Numbered from the stretch's first letter, positions 55,387 to 64,000 are shown. The stretch is DNA of 64,000 nucleotides from Nostoc sp. NMS9 (GCF_017114995.1 NZ_JABXKL010000002.1:96952-160951); one strand, 5' to 3'. The notes: generated from the letters alone by a model not told the origin. Made by a program: numbers and translations.

Positions 55387-55497
55387 ATCATATCAAATCC
55401 GGTTAAATGCACGTAGTAAAACTTCTATTTGTTTGCGGCCACCAATGGTAATAAGTTAGACCACGGATTAGATCCTGGTCATCAGATATCACTCACC
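55387..55497 (-). mobile_element. Solo end of the IS630-type element, opposite orientation
   Basis: Starts ATATCAAATCCGGTTAAATG and continues CGTAGTAAAACTTCTATTTG, matching the reverse complement of the right end at 50478-50588 almost base for base for about 110 bp (ending at ATCAGATATCACT). It is the right end of a second copy of the same element, placed in inverted orientation. The rest of that copy is gone. Confidence 0.85.
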
Positions 55498-55514
55498 TTC
55501 AGATTTTATGCAAT

Positions 55515-55543
55515 AAAAAACCCCACTAACTTATAGAAAGTGG
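55515..55543 (-). terminator. Rho-independent-type terminator, probably for the CsbD gene
   Basis: On the minus strand CCACT-ttctataagtt-AGTGG is followed by GGTTTTTTATT. It lies about 70 bp past the CsbD stop on the coding strand. The short stem plus T-run is a standard terminator layout. Confidence 0.5.
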
Positions 55544-55611
55544 AGCAATTAATGTTACAAGTTTAGGAGTCAATCATCGGTAAAATCGCTATTTGGACTC
55601 GACAAGCGAAA

Positions 55612-55794
55612 TTATTCTAAAGCTTTCTTAAGTTCGTCTTTAATATTTTCTACGGTGTGAGTGACTTGGGCTTCAGCTTGCTTTGCTTGTCCTTCAGTTT
55701 TATCTTGTGGATTACCTGTTATTTCACCCACAACCTCTTGAATTTTTCCTTCAATATTTTTTGTAGTCGCTTCTATTCTCTTTTCGGTACTCAT
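55612..55794 (-). CDS. CsbD-family stress protein
   Basis: A 60-residue protein of the CsbD family: EATTKNIEGKIQEVVGEITGNPQDKTEGQAKQAEAQ is the conserved pattern. Members are small, hydrophilic, helical proteins induced by general stress in many bacteria; the molecular role is unknown. It has its own terminator and stands alone on the minus strand. GAGATAAAAACC before the ATG supports the start. Confidence 0.9.
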   Translation of the reverse strand: MSTEKRIEATTKNIEGKIQEVVGEITGNPQDKTEGQAKQAEAQVTHTVENIKDELKKALE

Positions 55795-56181
55795 GGTTTT
55801 TATCTCCAGCTTGTAGTTGATTCAGGGAACTCCAAAAATAAATTATTACTACTTGCAAAGTGGGCCGAAAAGCCCGCCCATTTCACAGGACGGGCAAAAC
55901 GCTCATCCTACAAGAAATAAAATATTGGGTTATTTAATTTCTTGGAAGTCCCTAAGCTATTAAATAATTTAACAGTTGTGTATTGTTTTTTACTTCCATC
56001 AACCGAGAGAATATTTTGGTAAATTATATTAACTTAAGATAGATGCCGATCAGTATAGTAGCACATAATACAAAATATGAAAATCTGATAAATAAAATTT
56101 ATATATATTAAAAAAATAACTTTTTCCCAAATAAATGAACTATAAGTTAAAGCAAAATTTAAATAAAAGGGAAATAAAGGA
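55795..56181. other. Intergenic region with an inverted repeat
   Basis: No gene is supported in 390 bp. GCCCGCCCATTTCACAGG-ACGGGC (55873-55896) can fold into a GC-rich hairpin and has the look of a dispersed element. The remainder is AT-rich and presumably holds the promoters of the divergent CsbD and TIGR02587 genes. Confidence 0.5.
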
Positions 56182-57069
56182 GTGCCAACAAAAAGTCAAA
56201 AAAATGTCTGGAAGAATGAGATTAATGACATCATTCGAGGTGCTTGTGGAGGTTTTTTATTTGGCATACCTCTACTCTACACAATGGAGGTTTGGTGGAT
56301 TGGATCGTTGGCAAAATCACAACTGATAATGACGGCGATCGCATTAATGTTTATTGTGGTTTACTTGCTCAATTACACAGAAGGCTTTCGCAAACGCAGA
56401 TATACCTGGCTAGCTCATCAAGCTCTAATGGATACCGTCGAAGCGATCGCGATTGGATTAGCTTGTTCTACCTTTGTGCTGTTACTATTGCGAGAATTGA
56501 CACCAGAAACCTCCCTAAAAGAATCTTTAGGTAAAATCATCTTTGAAAGTGTGCCCTTCGCTCTCGGTGTAGCATTAGCGAATCAGTTTATGGGAGATAC
56601 TGAAAACAGCAATGGAAAAGGACAAGCAAGCGATCGGGAAAATAGCACAACCAAGAACAAAGGGGATGAGTTACACGCCACCTTTGCTGATGTGGGTGGA
56701 ACCCTGATTGGTGCAACCATAATTGCATTTAACATCGCTCCCACAGATGAAATTCCTATGCTTGCAGCCGCGACCTCTCCACCTTGGGAGTTGGCAATGA
56801 TCGCCGCATCTTTGCTGATTTCTTATGGCATTGTATTTCAGGCAGGTTTTTCTAACCAGCAAAAACGTAAAGAGCAAAAGGGAATTTTTCAACGACCATC
56901 AAGCGAAACCATTATTTCTTACCTAGTATCATTGCTAGCAGGCGCTTTTATGCTGTGGTTCTTTCAAAAGTTAACTCTTAGCGACCCCTGGACAATGTGG
57001 TTAGATCACACATTGATACTGGGCTTACCTGCAACTATTGGTGGTGCAGCTGGAAGGTTAGCAATATGA
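56182..57069 (+). CDS. TIGR02587-family (DUF2391) integral membrane protein
   Basis: A 295-residue protein with about seven hydrophobic helices, opening NEINDIIRGACGGFLFGIPL-LYTMEVWWIG and ending LDHTLILGLPATIGGAAGRLAI, both typical of this family. A hydrophilic loop (about 140-165) is rich in Asn/Lys. The start is GTG 56182, the only start codon between the upstream stop and the conserved part; AAAGGA lies unusually close to it. The stop overlaps the next gene's ATG (ATGA). TIGR02587 and TIGR02588 genes are usually neighbours. Function unknown. Confidence 0.83.
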   Translation: MPTKSQKNVWKNEINDIIRGACGGFLFGIPLLYTMEVWWIGSLAKSQLIMTAIALMFIVVYLLNYTEGFRKRRYTWLAHQALMDTVEAIAIGLACSTFVLLLLRELTPETSLKESLGKIIFESVPFALGVALANQFMGDTENSNGKGQASDRENSTTKNKGDELHATFADVGGTLIGATIIAFNIAPTDEIPMLAAATSPPWELAMIAASLLISYGIVFQAGFSNQQKRKEQKGIFQRPSSETIISYLVSLLAGAFMLWFFQKLTLSDPWTMWLDHTLILGLPATIGGAAGRLAI

Positions 57070-57464
57070 CTAAAACAGAACAACAACCAAAGCGCTCAAT
57101 AGCTGAGTGGATAACATTCAGCATCGCCTCATTCATCCTGGCAATCATTGTGAGTCTAGTAGGCTACACTTGGCTGAACGAAAAAAATCAACCTCCCATC
57201 CTTTCTGTTACTAAAAAACAAACAATTCGAGAAATTAATGGCCAGTTTTATGTTCCTTTTGAAGTTGTGAATAGTGGAGGAGATACAGCTGAGTCAGTTC
57301 AGATTATGGCTGAGTTACTGATTAACGGCAAAGTTACAGAAACAGGAGAGCAACAGATTGACTTTTTATCTAGTGGGGAAAGCGAAGAAGGCGCATTTAT
57401 ATTCAGCCATAACCCGCGCCAAGGTCAGTTAAATCTACGTGTTGGTAGCTATAAATTGCCATAG
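57066..57464 (+). CDS. TIGR02588-family protein, single membrane anchor
   Basis: A 132-residue protein from ATG 57066 with one N-terminal helix (about 15-38, WITFSIASFILAIIVSLVGYTWL) and a beta-sandwich-like outer domain (FYVPFEVVNSGGDTAESVQIMAEL...). This is the standard partner of TIGR02587 proteins. ATGA overlap with the upstream gene indicates translational coupling. It probably forms a membrane complex with its neighbour. Confidence 0.85.
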   Translation: MTKTEQQPKRSIAEWITFSIASFILAIIVSLVGYTWLNEKNQPPILSVTKKQTIREINGQFYVPFEVVNSGGDTAESVQIMAELLINGKVTETGEQQIDFLSSGESEEGAFIFSHNPRQGQLNLRVGSYKLP

Positions 57465-57886
57465 GGGACTGACAAATAAAAAAATACCCTACAATATTGC
57501 ATAATCTATTTGTTGGAAGTATATCCGAACTCAACCTTCACCCCACTTGCTTTCATCGTGGGAAGCGAACAAGTCGGGCATTGCCTGCCTAACCAGTGCG
57601 CTAAGAGTTGAGTTCGGGTGCGGGCGATCGCGCTGGTAGGGTATTCTGTACCTGACGTTGACGTAGAGTCTGTCTTTGATACGCTGTTCGCGTTCGTAGA
57701 GAAGTTGAAATCTGCTGTATCAGTACTATATTTTATTGCTTCCCCATATTTCCAACACAATAGCCCTCGCCTTTTTGAAAGCCTTGAAGAAATTAAATAA
57801 TTTTAGTAAATAAATTATTGTATTTTTCTCTTGTCAGAGATATAAAATAGGATTAACTGTTTTGAGGCATATTTCATCAGAAATTT
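57465..57886. other. Intergenic region, no supported gene
   Basis: About 420 bp. Short frames on both strands (for example an 84-residue minus-strand frame at 57506-57760 ending VKVEFGYTSNK) lack family features or ribosome sites. GCGGGCGATCGCGC near 57620 includes a HIP1 site. Confidence 0.45.
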
Positions 57887-57934
57887 ATAATTTTGATATT
57901 TGTAATATGTAAGTATTACAAATATCAAAATTAT
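57887..57934. repeat. 21-bp perfect inverted repeat (hairpin), AT-rich
   Basis: ATAATTTTGATATTTGTAAT-A (57887-57907) pairs perfectly with 57914-57934 across the 6-base loop TGTAAG. It is too AT-rich for a usual terminator and has no T-run. It lies upstream of the RTX-like fragment. Confidence 0.85.
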
Positions 57935-57970
57935 TTGATATACAAAACTATCAAGGAATATTTTATATCT

Positions 57971-58231
57971 ATGATTATTAGTATTGCTAATGATGATTTA
58001 TTGGTGTGTACTGGTCATGACTATTGGATTTTTGCTTATGAGGGCAATGACAATATCTCTGCTAGTCTTGCAGATAACCTAATTGATGCTGGAAAGAATA
58101 ATGACAAGTTGGCTGGTAATGGAGGCAATGACAAATTTCAGAGCGGTCGGCGCGATAATAGCAGTTGTTTTAACTCTCTTGATCGGAACAACGCATTGCT
58201 TCATCCTGAGTATTTAATTGTTGCATTTTGA
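57971..58231 (+). pseudogene. RTX-type calcium-binding fragment
   Basis: From ATG 57971 the frame reads MIISIANDDLLVC, then YEGNDNISASLADNLIDAGKNNDKLAGNGGNDKF. GNDN and GNGGNDKF recall hemolysin-type calcium repeats (GGxGxDxUx), but spacing is irregular and only two or three units remain. The tail is unrelated. It looks like a remnant of a larger secreted RTX protein rather than a whole gene. Confidence 0.5.
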
Positions 58232-58265
58232 TGATATTAGTTTAAAAAATTAAGGAGTAAACATT

Positions 58266-59060
58266 GTGGAAGTTACGATCAATCAATTATTTAAGTTATC
58301 TGTAAAATATTTTTCAGCAATCACAGCCATAATAACAGTTCTCCCATTACCAGTTAAAGCCGCTACATTTTTAGTAACTGAGCGTGCTGGTTTAGGAGGC
58401 AACGATCAAGTTAATTGGGAAAGTTTAGGTAAAGTATTTAATCCCTCTGCCCCTGATTTTTCTGTTTTTCTACCTAACTCTTTTTCAGCAACATCGCAAC
58501 GTGGTTTAGGCTTGGATATAAATATAACTCCAACTAATAAGCCTCAAATTACTCCACCATTTGTCTTTCAAACTTTACCTCCACCTGGCATTCGGAGTAA
58601 CTTTGGTCTAGGTGATTTTATTCTCTTCGGAGGTATAGACCCAACAGGTTTTATCCCTCTTCCTCCTGGTACTCCCGATCCTGGCACTCAGGGGAACGGC
58701 GGGCCTTTTTCGATTAGTTTTGCCCAGCCAGTTTTTGGCGCTGGAACTCAGATAGCTGTAGACACTGGTAAATTGAAAATTGAAAATTCGATCGCCGCTT
58801 TTGATAACGCCAATAACCTATTGGGTACTTTCTCAGTTCCAAATATTTCTTCCTTAGCATTAGATAATTCGGCAGTATTCTTGGGGATTCGTAGTGACAC
58901 TCCAAACATCTCACGACTTGTTTTTAGCAGTTCTGCTCCACAATACGGCTTGGCTATTAATCAGGTAAGCATTCTTGCAGTTCCCGAACCAACTTATACC
59001 TTAGCGATATTAGCTTTTGGTGTTTCAGGTGCTGTTTTGAAACGACGCAAACATACTTAA
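58266..59060 (+). CDS. PEP-CTERM sorting-domain protein
   Basis: A 264-residue exported protein. The signal peptide is at the N-terminus (KYFSAITAIITVLPLPVKAA). The C-terminus is AVPEPTYTLAILAFGVSGAV-LKRRKHT: the VPEP motif, a hydrophobic helix and a basic tail, the signature of exosortase substrates. The middle is Gly/Pro/Asn-rich and has no catalytic motif. GTG 58266 follows AAGGAG (58250-58255) at good spacing. It is expected to be processed and delivered to the cell surface or extracellular matrix. Confidence 0.88.
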   Translation: MEVTINQLFKLSVKYFSAITAIITVLPLPVKAATFLVTERAGLGGNDQVNWESLGKVFNPSAPDFSVFLPNSFSATSQRGLGLDINITPTNKPQITPPFVFQTLPPPGIRSNFGLGDFILFGGIDPTGFIPLPPGTPDPGTQGNGGPFSISFAQPVFGAGTQIAVDTGKLKIENSIAAFDNANNLLGTFSVPNISSLALDNSAVFLGIRSDTPNISRLVFSSSAPQYGLAINQVSILAVPEPTYTLAILAFGVSGAVLKRRKHT

Positions 59061-59181
59061 CACTCCCACAGCATCGAAATAGTTTTCATTTAATAAGTTA
59101 GAGATTTCGGACATACTCAAACTTATGTAAGTATGTAACGTAAGTTCCAGATAATTCTTGTCTTTAACCAAATTCAACTCA

Positions 59182-59355
59182 ATGTTATACAAAGAATTAG
59201 AAAACATCATAGACGCTAAGATACAAAAAGCCATACGGAAGCACGAAATTATAGTTGCTTTCATTAGTAGTATTATTGGCTTGATTTTCATCATGGGTTT
59301 ATTCCATGCTATTTTGCTCAACCACACCGAAATTCAAACATTTTGTTTGTACTGA
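59182..59355 (+). CDS. Possible small membrane protein, 57 residues
   Basis: From ATG 59182 the product MLYKELENIIDAKIQKAIRK leads into a single membrane helix (IIVAFISSIIGLIFIMGLFHAILL) and a short tail. A helix preceded by an amphipathic charged segment is typical of genuine small membrane proteins. No clear ribosome site is seen and no family is recognised. It lies 100 bp before the MFS gene on the same strand. Confidence 0.42.
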   Translation: MLYKELENIIDAKIQKAIRKHEIIVAFISSIIGLIFIMGLFHAILLNHTEIQTFCLY

Positions 59356-59455
59356 TTACTGTTTGTAATCAATAGCTCTTTACAATCAAGCATTCCCTGA
59401 TGTTCTTAAAACTAATCCAAGTTACACATCTTTTTTATAAAATGGAATTGCACAG

Positions 59456-60676
59456 ATGGAGAGTAAAAATAATAGCAGGGCTATATTCGTCTTATTTTTG
59501 ACTGTATTTATAGACTTGCTCGGCTTCGGAATTATTCTGCCGATACTGCCTTTGTATGCTGAACAATTTGGTGCAAAACCTAATGAAGCGACTCTACTTG
59601 TAGCTATTTATTCTTTAATGCAGTTCTTATTTGCACCATTATGGGGCAGATTTAGCGATCGCTACGGTCGCCGTCCGATTTTATTACTGACTTTATTCGG
59701 CTCGGTAATTGCATACGCAGGCTTAGGTTTTGCCAACTCCTTATGGATTTTGTTTATTGCTCGTAGTCTTGCTGGGATTATGTCAGGGAATATTGCCACT
59801 GCTCAGGCGTACATAGCAGATATTACCACACCAAGTAATCGAGCTCGTGGCATGGGTGTAATCGGGGCAGCTTTTGGTCTTGGGTTTATTCTCGGCCCAG
59901 CGATTGGAGGTCTTCTAATCGGGTCAGATCCGAACAACGCTAACTTTCTTCTACCGTCGTTGTTTGCAGCCGGATTATCTTTATTAGCATTTCTTTGTGC
60001 TTTGATATTACTTCCAGAATCTCTAAATTCTGAGACTAAAGCCAAAATTCAAGTTCATCGCCACCGTCAGCGCTCGCTAAACTTGCTACATCTGTCACAG
60101 CGTTCACAGTTTTGTCTACTTGTTGGCATCTACTTTTTAGTCACCTTTGCTGTTGCAGCTATGGACTCTACATTAGCTTTATGGTCTAAGCAGCAATTAA
60201 ATTGGGGCCCTCAACAAGCTAGTTATCTTTTTGCTTTCATGGGGATTGTCAGCACAATAATTCAAGGAGGACTAATCGGATTCCTCAAGAAACAATTGGG
60301 TGAAATCAAGTTACTTATCTTGGGAATATTAGGATTAGGCTTAGGATTACTGTTAATTGGATTCTCACAAAGCTTAATTTTATTATTAGTAGCCACCACA
60401 CTTGTGGCATGGGGAATTAGTGTCAGTCAACCAATATTGAACAGCTTGATTTCCCAGATGACACCTCCAGAAGAACAAGGACAAATATTAGGAATTGCCG
60501 GTTCTTGCTCTGCATTGGCACGCATCGCTGGGCCAACGTGGGCAGGAGTTAGTTTTATAAAATTTGGGATTTCTGCTCCTTTTTTGAGTGGAACTTTAGT
60601 AATGATAGTAGCTTTGACTCTTAGTTTGCGAGTAACTAAAAGTACATCTGAATCGAAAACAGAACGTGTCGCCTGA
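59456..60676 (+). CDS. MFS transporter, TetA-like drug exporter family
   Basis: A 406-residue major facilitator with twelve hydrophobic helices. The opening FVLFLTVFIDLLGFGIILPILPLYAEQFG and motif A GRFSDRYGRRP (about 64-74), together with motif C-like GLGFILGPAIGGLL, place it in the proton-driven DHA1 group near tetracycline exporters. The C-terminal half begins after HRHRQRSLNLLHL. The substrate cannot be predicted. It is a single gene with a conserved-membrane-protein gene 74 bp downstream. Confidence 0.9.
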   Translation: MESKNNSRAIFVLFLTVFIDLLGFGIILPILPLYAEQFGAKPNEATLLVAIYSLMQFLFAPLWGRFSDRYGRRPILLLTLFGSVIAYAGLGFANSLWILFIARSLAGIMSGNIATAQAYIADITTPSNRARGMGVIGAAFGLGFILGPAIGGLLIGSDPNNANFLLPSLFAAGLSLLAFLCALILLPESLNSETKAKIQVHRHRQRSLNLLHLSQRSQFCLLVGIYFLVTFAVAAMDSTLALWSKQQLNWGPQQASYLFAFMGIVSTIIQGGLIGFLKKQLGEIKLLILGILGLGLGLLLIGFSQSLILLLVATTLVAWGISVSQPILNSLISQMTPPEEQGQILGIAGSCSALARIAGPTWAGVSFIKFGISAPFLSGTLVMIVALTLSLRVTKSTSESKTERVA

Positions 60677-60697
60677 AAATCTAGGTATTAATTAAGA

Positions 60698-60747
60698 ATT
60701 ACGAATTATGTAGCTTGCTTCTCGCCTTTGGCGAGTATTACGAATTA
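60698..60747. repeat. Dispersed element flanked by 11-bp direct repeats
   Basis: ATTACGAATTA occurs at 60698-60708 and exactly again at 60737-60747. The 28 bp between contain TAGCTTGCTTCTCGCC-ttt-GGCGAG, with TTAGCTTGCTTCT also at 18068-18080. It resembles an insertion with target duplication. Confidence 0.65.
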
Positions 60748-60749
60748 AT

Positions 60750-61727
60750 ATGACAGGTCGCCGAGTATTATTTTTAGGCATCTTTGTAAGCATCCTCATC
60801 ACCTACGCAATTTGGATCGGTGGGAGCATTCCTGCAAGCATCATCAAACTTCCTGACCAAGGATTAAACTGGTACTACTGGAAGCTTCCCCAACCAACCT
60901 TTTGGAGTCGAGCGACGGCTTGGGGTATGTACTTTGGGCATCAGTTTAGCATCTGGGCATGTATCTTGTGGGCGCAGCGATCGCAGTTGAAATACAAATC
61001 AGCGTTGCATCCGATAAATTACCTCATGCTTGCCATTAATGGTGTATTCATTGCTTTACACTTTCTCCAAACATATATTTGGTATGATGCTCTAGCTCAG
61101 GATACTTCAATTTGGGCTTCTCAAGGTGCGGTTGTATTCCTACTAGTCTTCGTACTGATTTTAGAAACACCTCGACGCGGTTTGTTTTTTGGCAATTCTG
61201 TTCCATTCCATCAACAGTTTTTGCAAATTATCAAAATGTACCACGGCTATTTTTTCTCCTTCGCCGCTATCTACACCTTTTGGTATCATCCAATGGAAGC
61301 GACTTTGGGGCACTTAATTGGTTTTCTCTATATGTTCTTGCTTCTGCTTCAATCTTCGTTGATATTTAACCACACCCATGTAAACCGTTGGTGGACATTC
61401 ACTTTGGAAATTACGGTGCTTTTGCATAGTGTGATTGTGTCATTGATGCTAGGGCAAAGCAAGTGGCCCACATTTCTCTTTGGTTTTTTTGGCATTCTGG
61501 TGCTTACTCAACTCCACGGTTTATCTGTGGGTATCTTGACTAAACGTACTATCTACGGTGCTTTTTTAGTGAGTGTACTTGCGGTTTATGGATTGACCGA
61601 ACGAGGCTTGGGCAGAATTTACGAAGTAACTTATATTCCTCTGATTGAATTTGGGCTAATTGGCGCAATTTACTTAATCTTCCTGCTCATCTTATGGACA
61701 ATTTCTCGTTTACCTGTCAAGACGTAA
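60750..61727 (+). CDS. Polytopic membrane protein of unknown function
   Basis: A 325-residue protein with about ten hydrophobic helices. Tryptophan- and histidine-rich segments (LNWYYWKLPQPTFWSRATAWGMYFGHQFSIW and KMYHGYFFSFAAIYTFWYHPMEATLGHLIG) recall membrane enzymes or quinone-type proteins, though I cannot name the family. The ATG lies right after the dispersed element at 60698, whose right flank overlaps the ribosome-site region. It is on the same strand as the MFS gene. Confidence 0.72.
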   Translation: MTGRRVLFLGIFVSILITYAIWIGGSIPASIIKLPDQGLNWYYWKLPQPTFWSRATAWGMYFGHQFSIWACILWAQRSQLKYKSALHPINYLMLAINGVFIALHFLQTYIWYDALAQDTSIWASQGAVVFLLVFVLILETPRRGLFFGNSVPFHQQFLQIIKMYHGYFFSFAAIYTFWYHPMEATLGHLIGFLYMFLLLLQSSLIFNHTHVNRWWTFTLEITVLLHSVIVSLMLGQSKWPTFLFGFFGILVLTQLHGLSVGILTKRTIYGAFLVSVLAVYGLTERGLGRIYEVTYIPLIEFGLIGAIYLIFLLILWTISRLPVKT

Positions 61728-61821
61728 TATTATGTTAGCGTTGTTAACTCGTTGAACTCCAGCAGGCTGAATTTAAAAATTAGGATAAAATATTAACTCA
61801 TCTGGGTTATTAAGATAAATT

Positions 61822-62361
61822 TTAAAGAATTGAAATATTGTTTAAGTGTCCATAATTATGTCCCTTATTATCACGTTGTATAGGAGAAGAAGCATTCTGT
61901 TTTGAAAGAATTGATTCTGCCCAATTATTAAGACTTCTCTCAGAAATCCAATGTTCAAATTCATGTAGAGAATGCACAATTGGCGGTATATTCAAACCCA
62001 GACGAGAGCAATAGTCAGTTTGCTTTACCATCTCCTCAAATACTGTAGATGCAGCAATACTGTCATAAAAAGTCAAAATAAGAGGAATCACTGGCTTGTC
62101 GTAAAGTTTTAAAGCTTCTACTGTGTTGCCAATTTGCTCAAATGCAGAATGAATTCGACACCAAACATCAGCAAGTTTATCAGCATGAAAATAGGCGCTT
62201 GTATCGGCAGACATAATACTACTTTTGCATTCTAATATGATATATGAACTTGAAGTTTCAATGAGAAAATCAGCACGCTTATCTTTGCTAGAGGTAGAAT
62301 TTTTGACTTCAGGAATTCTTTTAAAAGAATTAGGAATAATAATTTGGTAGGCACAATTCAT
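61822..62361 (-). CDS. PD-(D/E)XK nuclease-like hypothetical protein, possibly 5' frameshifted
   Basis: A 179-residue protein with the nuclease-type core RADFLIETSSSYIILECKSSI (D...E-C-K). A frame shifted by one runs just upstream: ATG 62422, overlapping the photolyase stop, reads [30 protein letters not shown] and then stops at 62330. It looks like a natural N-terminus for this protein, so a small indel may split one gene, with the ATG at 62361 a false start. Function unknown. Confidence 0.6.
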   Translation of the reverse strand: MNCAYQIIIPNSFKRIPEVKNSTSSKDKRADFLIETSSSYIILECKSSIMSADTSAYFHADKLADVWCRIHSAFEQIGNTVEALKLYDKPVIPLILTFYDSIAASTVFEEMVKQTDYCSRLGLNIPPIVHSLHEFEHWISERSLNNWAESILSKQNASSPIQRDNKGHNYGHLNNISIL

Positions 62362-62411
62362 TAATTATGCCTATATCATTTTCGGGAATGTCTATTAAAA
62401 AACCAACTATT

Positions 62412-63857
62412 TTACTCACCATTACTAATATTTTTTTGCTGTTGATAAAGCTGTTTAAACTGCTGTTGTTGGATTTTATGATCCACAATTGGGTCAGGAT
62501 AGCCAACAGCATGACGTTCTAAAGGTGGAATTTTACCAGTAACTAAATATTCTGGATCTACAGACCGCAATTCTGACACCCATTGCCGAATATATTCCCC
62601 CTCTGGATCGAATTTTTGTGTTTGACTGGCTGGGTTGAAAATCCGCACGGGTTTGGGGTCCATGCCGCTAGAAGCACTCCATTGCCAACCGCCATTATTA
62701 GCAGATAAATCACCATCAATCAGGTGCTGCATAAAATATTTTTCTCCCAATTGGGGATTAATTAGCAAGTCTTTAGTGAGGAAACTGGCAACAATCATCC
62801 GACAGCGGTTATGCATCCAGCCGCTTTCGTTTAACTGACGCATTGCTGCATCCACAATGGGATAGCCTGTTCTCCCCTCACACCAAGCTTGGAAGTGTTT
62901 TTCGTTAGTTTGCCAAGGAAAGTTTTTAAAGGCGTCGCGGAAAGCACCATCAGCTAATTCAGGGAAGTTATACATTGCATGTTGATAAAACTCCCGCCAA
63001 GCTAATTCCTGTTGCCATGTGCGGATATTAACTGCTGTTTCCTGACTGCGGCTGTTTTCCTGTGCTTCTATCGTGGCTTGCCAAACGGTGCGAATGCCAA
63101 TTACGCCAAATTTTAAAGCTGCACTCAGTTGTGATGTACCGTCCACTGCGGGAAAATTGCGCTGTTCTTGATATTCAGTAATGGCTTTATTAGTAAATTC
63201 TTCTAATCGTTCTTGTGCCGCCGCCTCTCCTGGTGAAATAATTAATTCTCCATCCCAAATAAATCCTAAATCTTTTGCTGAAGGTAGTGCGATCGCTCCT
63301 GCAAGTTTGGCAATTTCCTGTTCAGCTTCCGTTAATCCCTCAACATTTTGCAATGTTTCTACTGGTTGACTCTTTGGTTTAGTAAGCCAATTTTTCCAGA
63401 AGGGGGTGTAAACCGTGTAAGGACTGTTACTACCCGTGCGTAACTCCTCTGGGGAGTTGAGGATTTGATCCCAGTTTTGGTTAAGAAACTCAATACCTTT
63501 TTCTTTGAGGGCATTTATAATGGTGCGATCGCGTTCTTGTGAATAAGGCTCTACATCCCAATTCCAAAAAACAGCTTTGGCTGTCAAAGCCTCTGCTAAA
63601 GCTGGTATCGCTTGTACAGGATCGGCGTGGAGTATTAACAACTGGCTACCAACTTGAGCATATCGCTCTTGGAGTTTCTGCAAACAGCCAATCATATAAG
63701 TTACTCTCACAGGAGCAACATCATCCCGTTCTAGAATATGCGGATCGAGGCAAAATACGCCCACCACCTTCGGACTCTGCCGTTTTGCCGCAGCCAGTCC
63801 CGTATTATCAGAAATGCGTAAATCGCGCCGATGCCAAAACAGAATTAAGTCAGACAT
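62412..63857 (-). CDS. phr: Deoxyribodipyrimidine photolyase (CPD photolyase)
   Basis: A 481-residue class I photolyase. The N-terminal antenna domain begins [20 protein letters not shown]. The FAD-binding core has [39 protein letters not shown] and [20 protein letters not shown], with the Asn-containing FAD loop and the tryptophans of the electron-transfer chain. It repairs UV-induced pyrimidine dimers with blue light. I start at MSDLILF; the upstream frame adds 17 residues without family match. Its stop overlaps a downstream start (see 61822). Confidence 0.94.
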   Translation of the reverse strand: MSDLILFWHRRDLRISDNTGLAAAKRQSPKVVGVFCLDPHILERDDVAPVRVTYMIGCLQKLQERYAQVGSQLLILHADPVQAIPALAEALTAKAVFWNWDVEPYSQERDRTIINALKEKGIEFLNQNWDQILNSPEELRTGSNSPYTVYTPFWKNWLTKPKSQPVETLQNVEGLTEAEQEIAKLAGAIALPSAKDLGFIWDGELIISPGEAAAQERLEEFTNKAITEYQEQRNFPAVDGTSQLSAALKFGVIGIRTVWQATIEAQENSRSQETAVNIRTWQQELAWREFYQHAMYNFPELADGAFRDAFKNFPWQTNEKHFQAWCEGRTGYPIVDAAMRQLNESGWMHNRCRMIVASFLTKDLLINPQLGEKYFMQHLIDGDLSANNGGWQWSASSGMDPKPVRIFNPASQTQKFDPEGEYIRQWVSELRSVDPEYLVTGKIPPLERHAVGYPDPIVDHKIQQQQFKQLYQQQKNISNGE

Positions 63858-63945
63858 TCCATGCAGGATATAGTTCACCCGTACTAGCTTAGATGCTAGT
63901 GGTACCAATAAGCATCATTCTGGCGATAAATTTATTCTTTTAATA

Positions 63946-64000
63946 GCATTGGGCATTGGGCATTGGGCATTGGGCATTGGGCATTGGGCATTGGGCATTG
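63946..64000. repeat. Heptamer STRR array (GGGCATT) running off the window
   Basis: At least seven tandem GGGCATT heptamers reach the right edge. The complement appears as CCCAATG in the array at 27674. Confidence 0.9.

Noticed and set aside
57506..57760. 84-residue minus-strand frame with CPTCSLPTMKASG
   Set aside because: The Cys pair hinted at a zinc ribbon, but there is no second pair, ribosome site or family match.
1..64000. tRNA, rRNA or known riboswitches
   Set aside because: I looked in the gaps for cloverleaf or rRNA-like sequence and saw none. A covariance-model search would be needed to be certain.

Overview
The window looks like chromosomal DNA of a filamentous, probably heterocyst-forming cyanobacterium of the Nostoc/Anabaena type. 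Three things support this. The octamer GCGATCGC (HIP1) and its core are scattered throughout. Short tandem heptamer repeats and GC-rich dispersed repeats occur between genes. Several families are mainly cyanobacterial: DUF6464 and DUF7219 proteins, Uma2 nucleases, a PEP-CTERM protein, and a giant Ser/Thr-kinase/His-kinase hybrid. I saw no rRNA, tRNA or CRISPR array. Family names come from recognising motifs by eye, not from a search.

Layout. 0-2.2 kb: a gene tail, a tiny ORF, a YafP-like acetyltransferase and two cyanobacterial hypotheticals. 2.3-9.0 kb: a branched-chain/neutral amino-acid ABC transporter (binding protein, two permeases, two ATPases) with a candidate NtcA box upstream. It is interleaved with predicted PD-(D/E)XK nuclease-fold genes, which continue to 10.8 kb. 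11-13.5 kb: a histidine phosphatase, glucokinase and an exported protein. 13.5-19.5 kb: repeat-rich DNA with a broken fasciclin gene, a NACHT NTPase (possible NLR-like defence protein), a DUF7219 protein and a receiver domain lacking its phospho-acceptor Asp. 19.5-22.3 kb: a MacA/MacB-like adaptor and permease without a local ATPase. 22.4-28.5 kb: a minus-strand set (SDR dehydrogenase, GH63-type glucosidase, aquaporin, GMC oxidoreductase), three of whose genes overlap.

28.7-43.5 kb is a long minus-strand run of detoxification and stress genes: GST, mercuric-reductase-like flavoprotein, isochorismatase-like hydrolase, dienelactone hydrolase, DUF302, DUF6130, three alpha/beta hydrolases, Dps, SDRs, cupin and a DsbA-like protein. 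Many broken copies lie among them (MOSC, DUF1348, SDR twice, isochorismatase, and possibly a transporter and a cyclase). Upstream on the same strand are a NarL-type response regulator and a 2065-residue hybrid kinase, which are natural candidates to control the run.

49.8-55.5 kb carries IS remnants: an internally deleted IS630-type element, an isolated end of the same element in the opposite direction, and a truncated IS5-type transposase. Between them lie an exported adenosine deaminase, a small protein with 13-residue repeats and a CatB-like acetyltransferase. 55.6-64 kb: CsbD, a TIGR02587/TIGR02588 membrane pair, an RTX fragment, a PEP-CTERM protein, an MFS exporter, an unknown polytopic membrane protein, a PD-(D/E)XK-like protein and a DNA photolyase.

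The most unusual theme is a family of GC-rich dispersed repeats. They lie between genes, inside another repeat, and in frame inside coding sequences (flavoprotein twice, giant kinase, DUF1348 pseudogene, tiny ORF). At two loci they are flanked by 11-13 bp direct repeats, as if they were small mobile cassettes that can add peptides to proteins.
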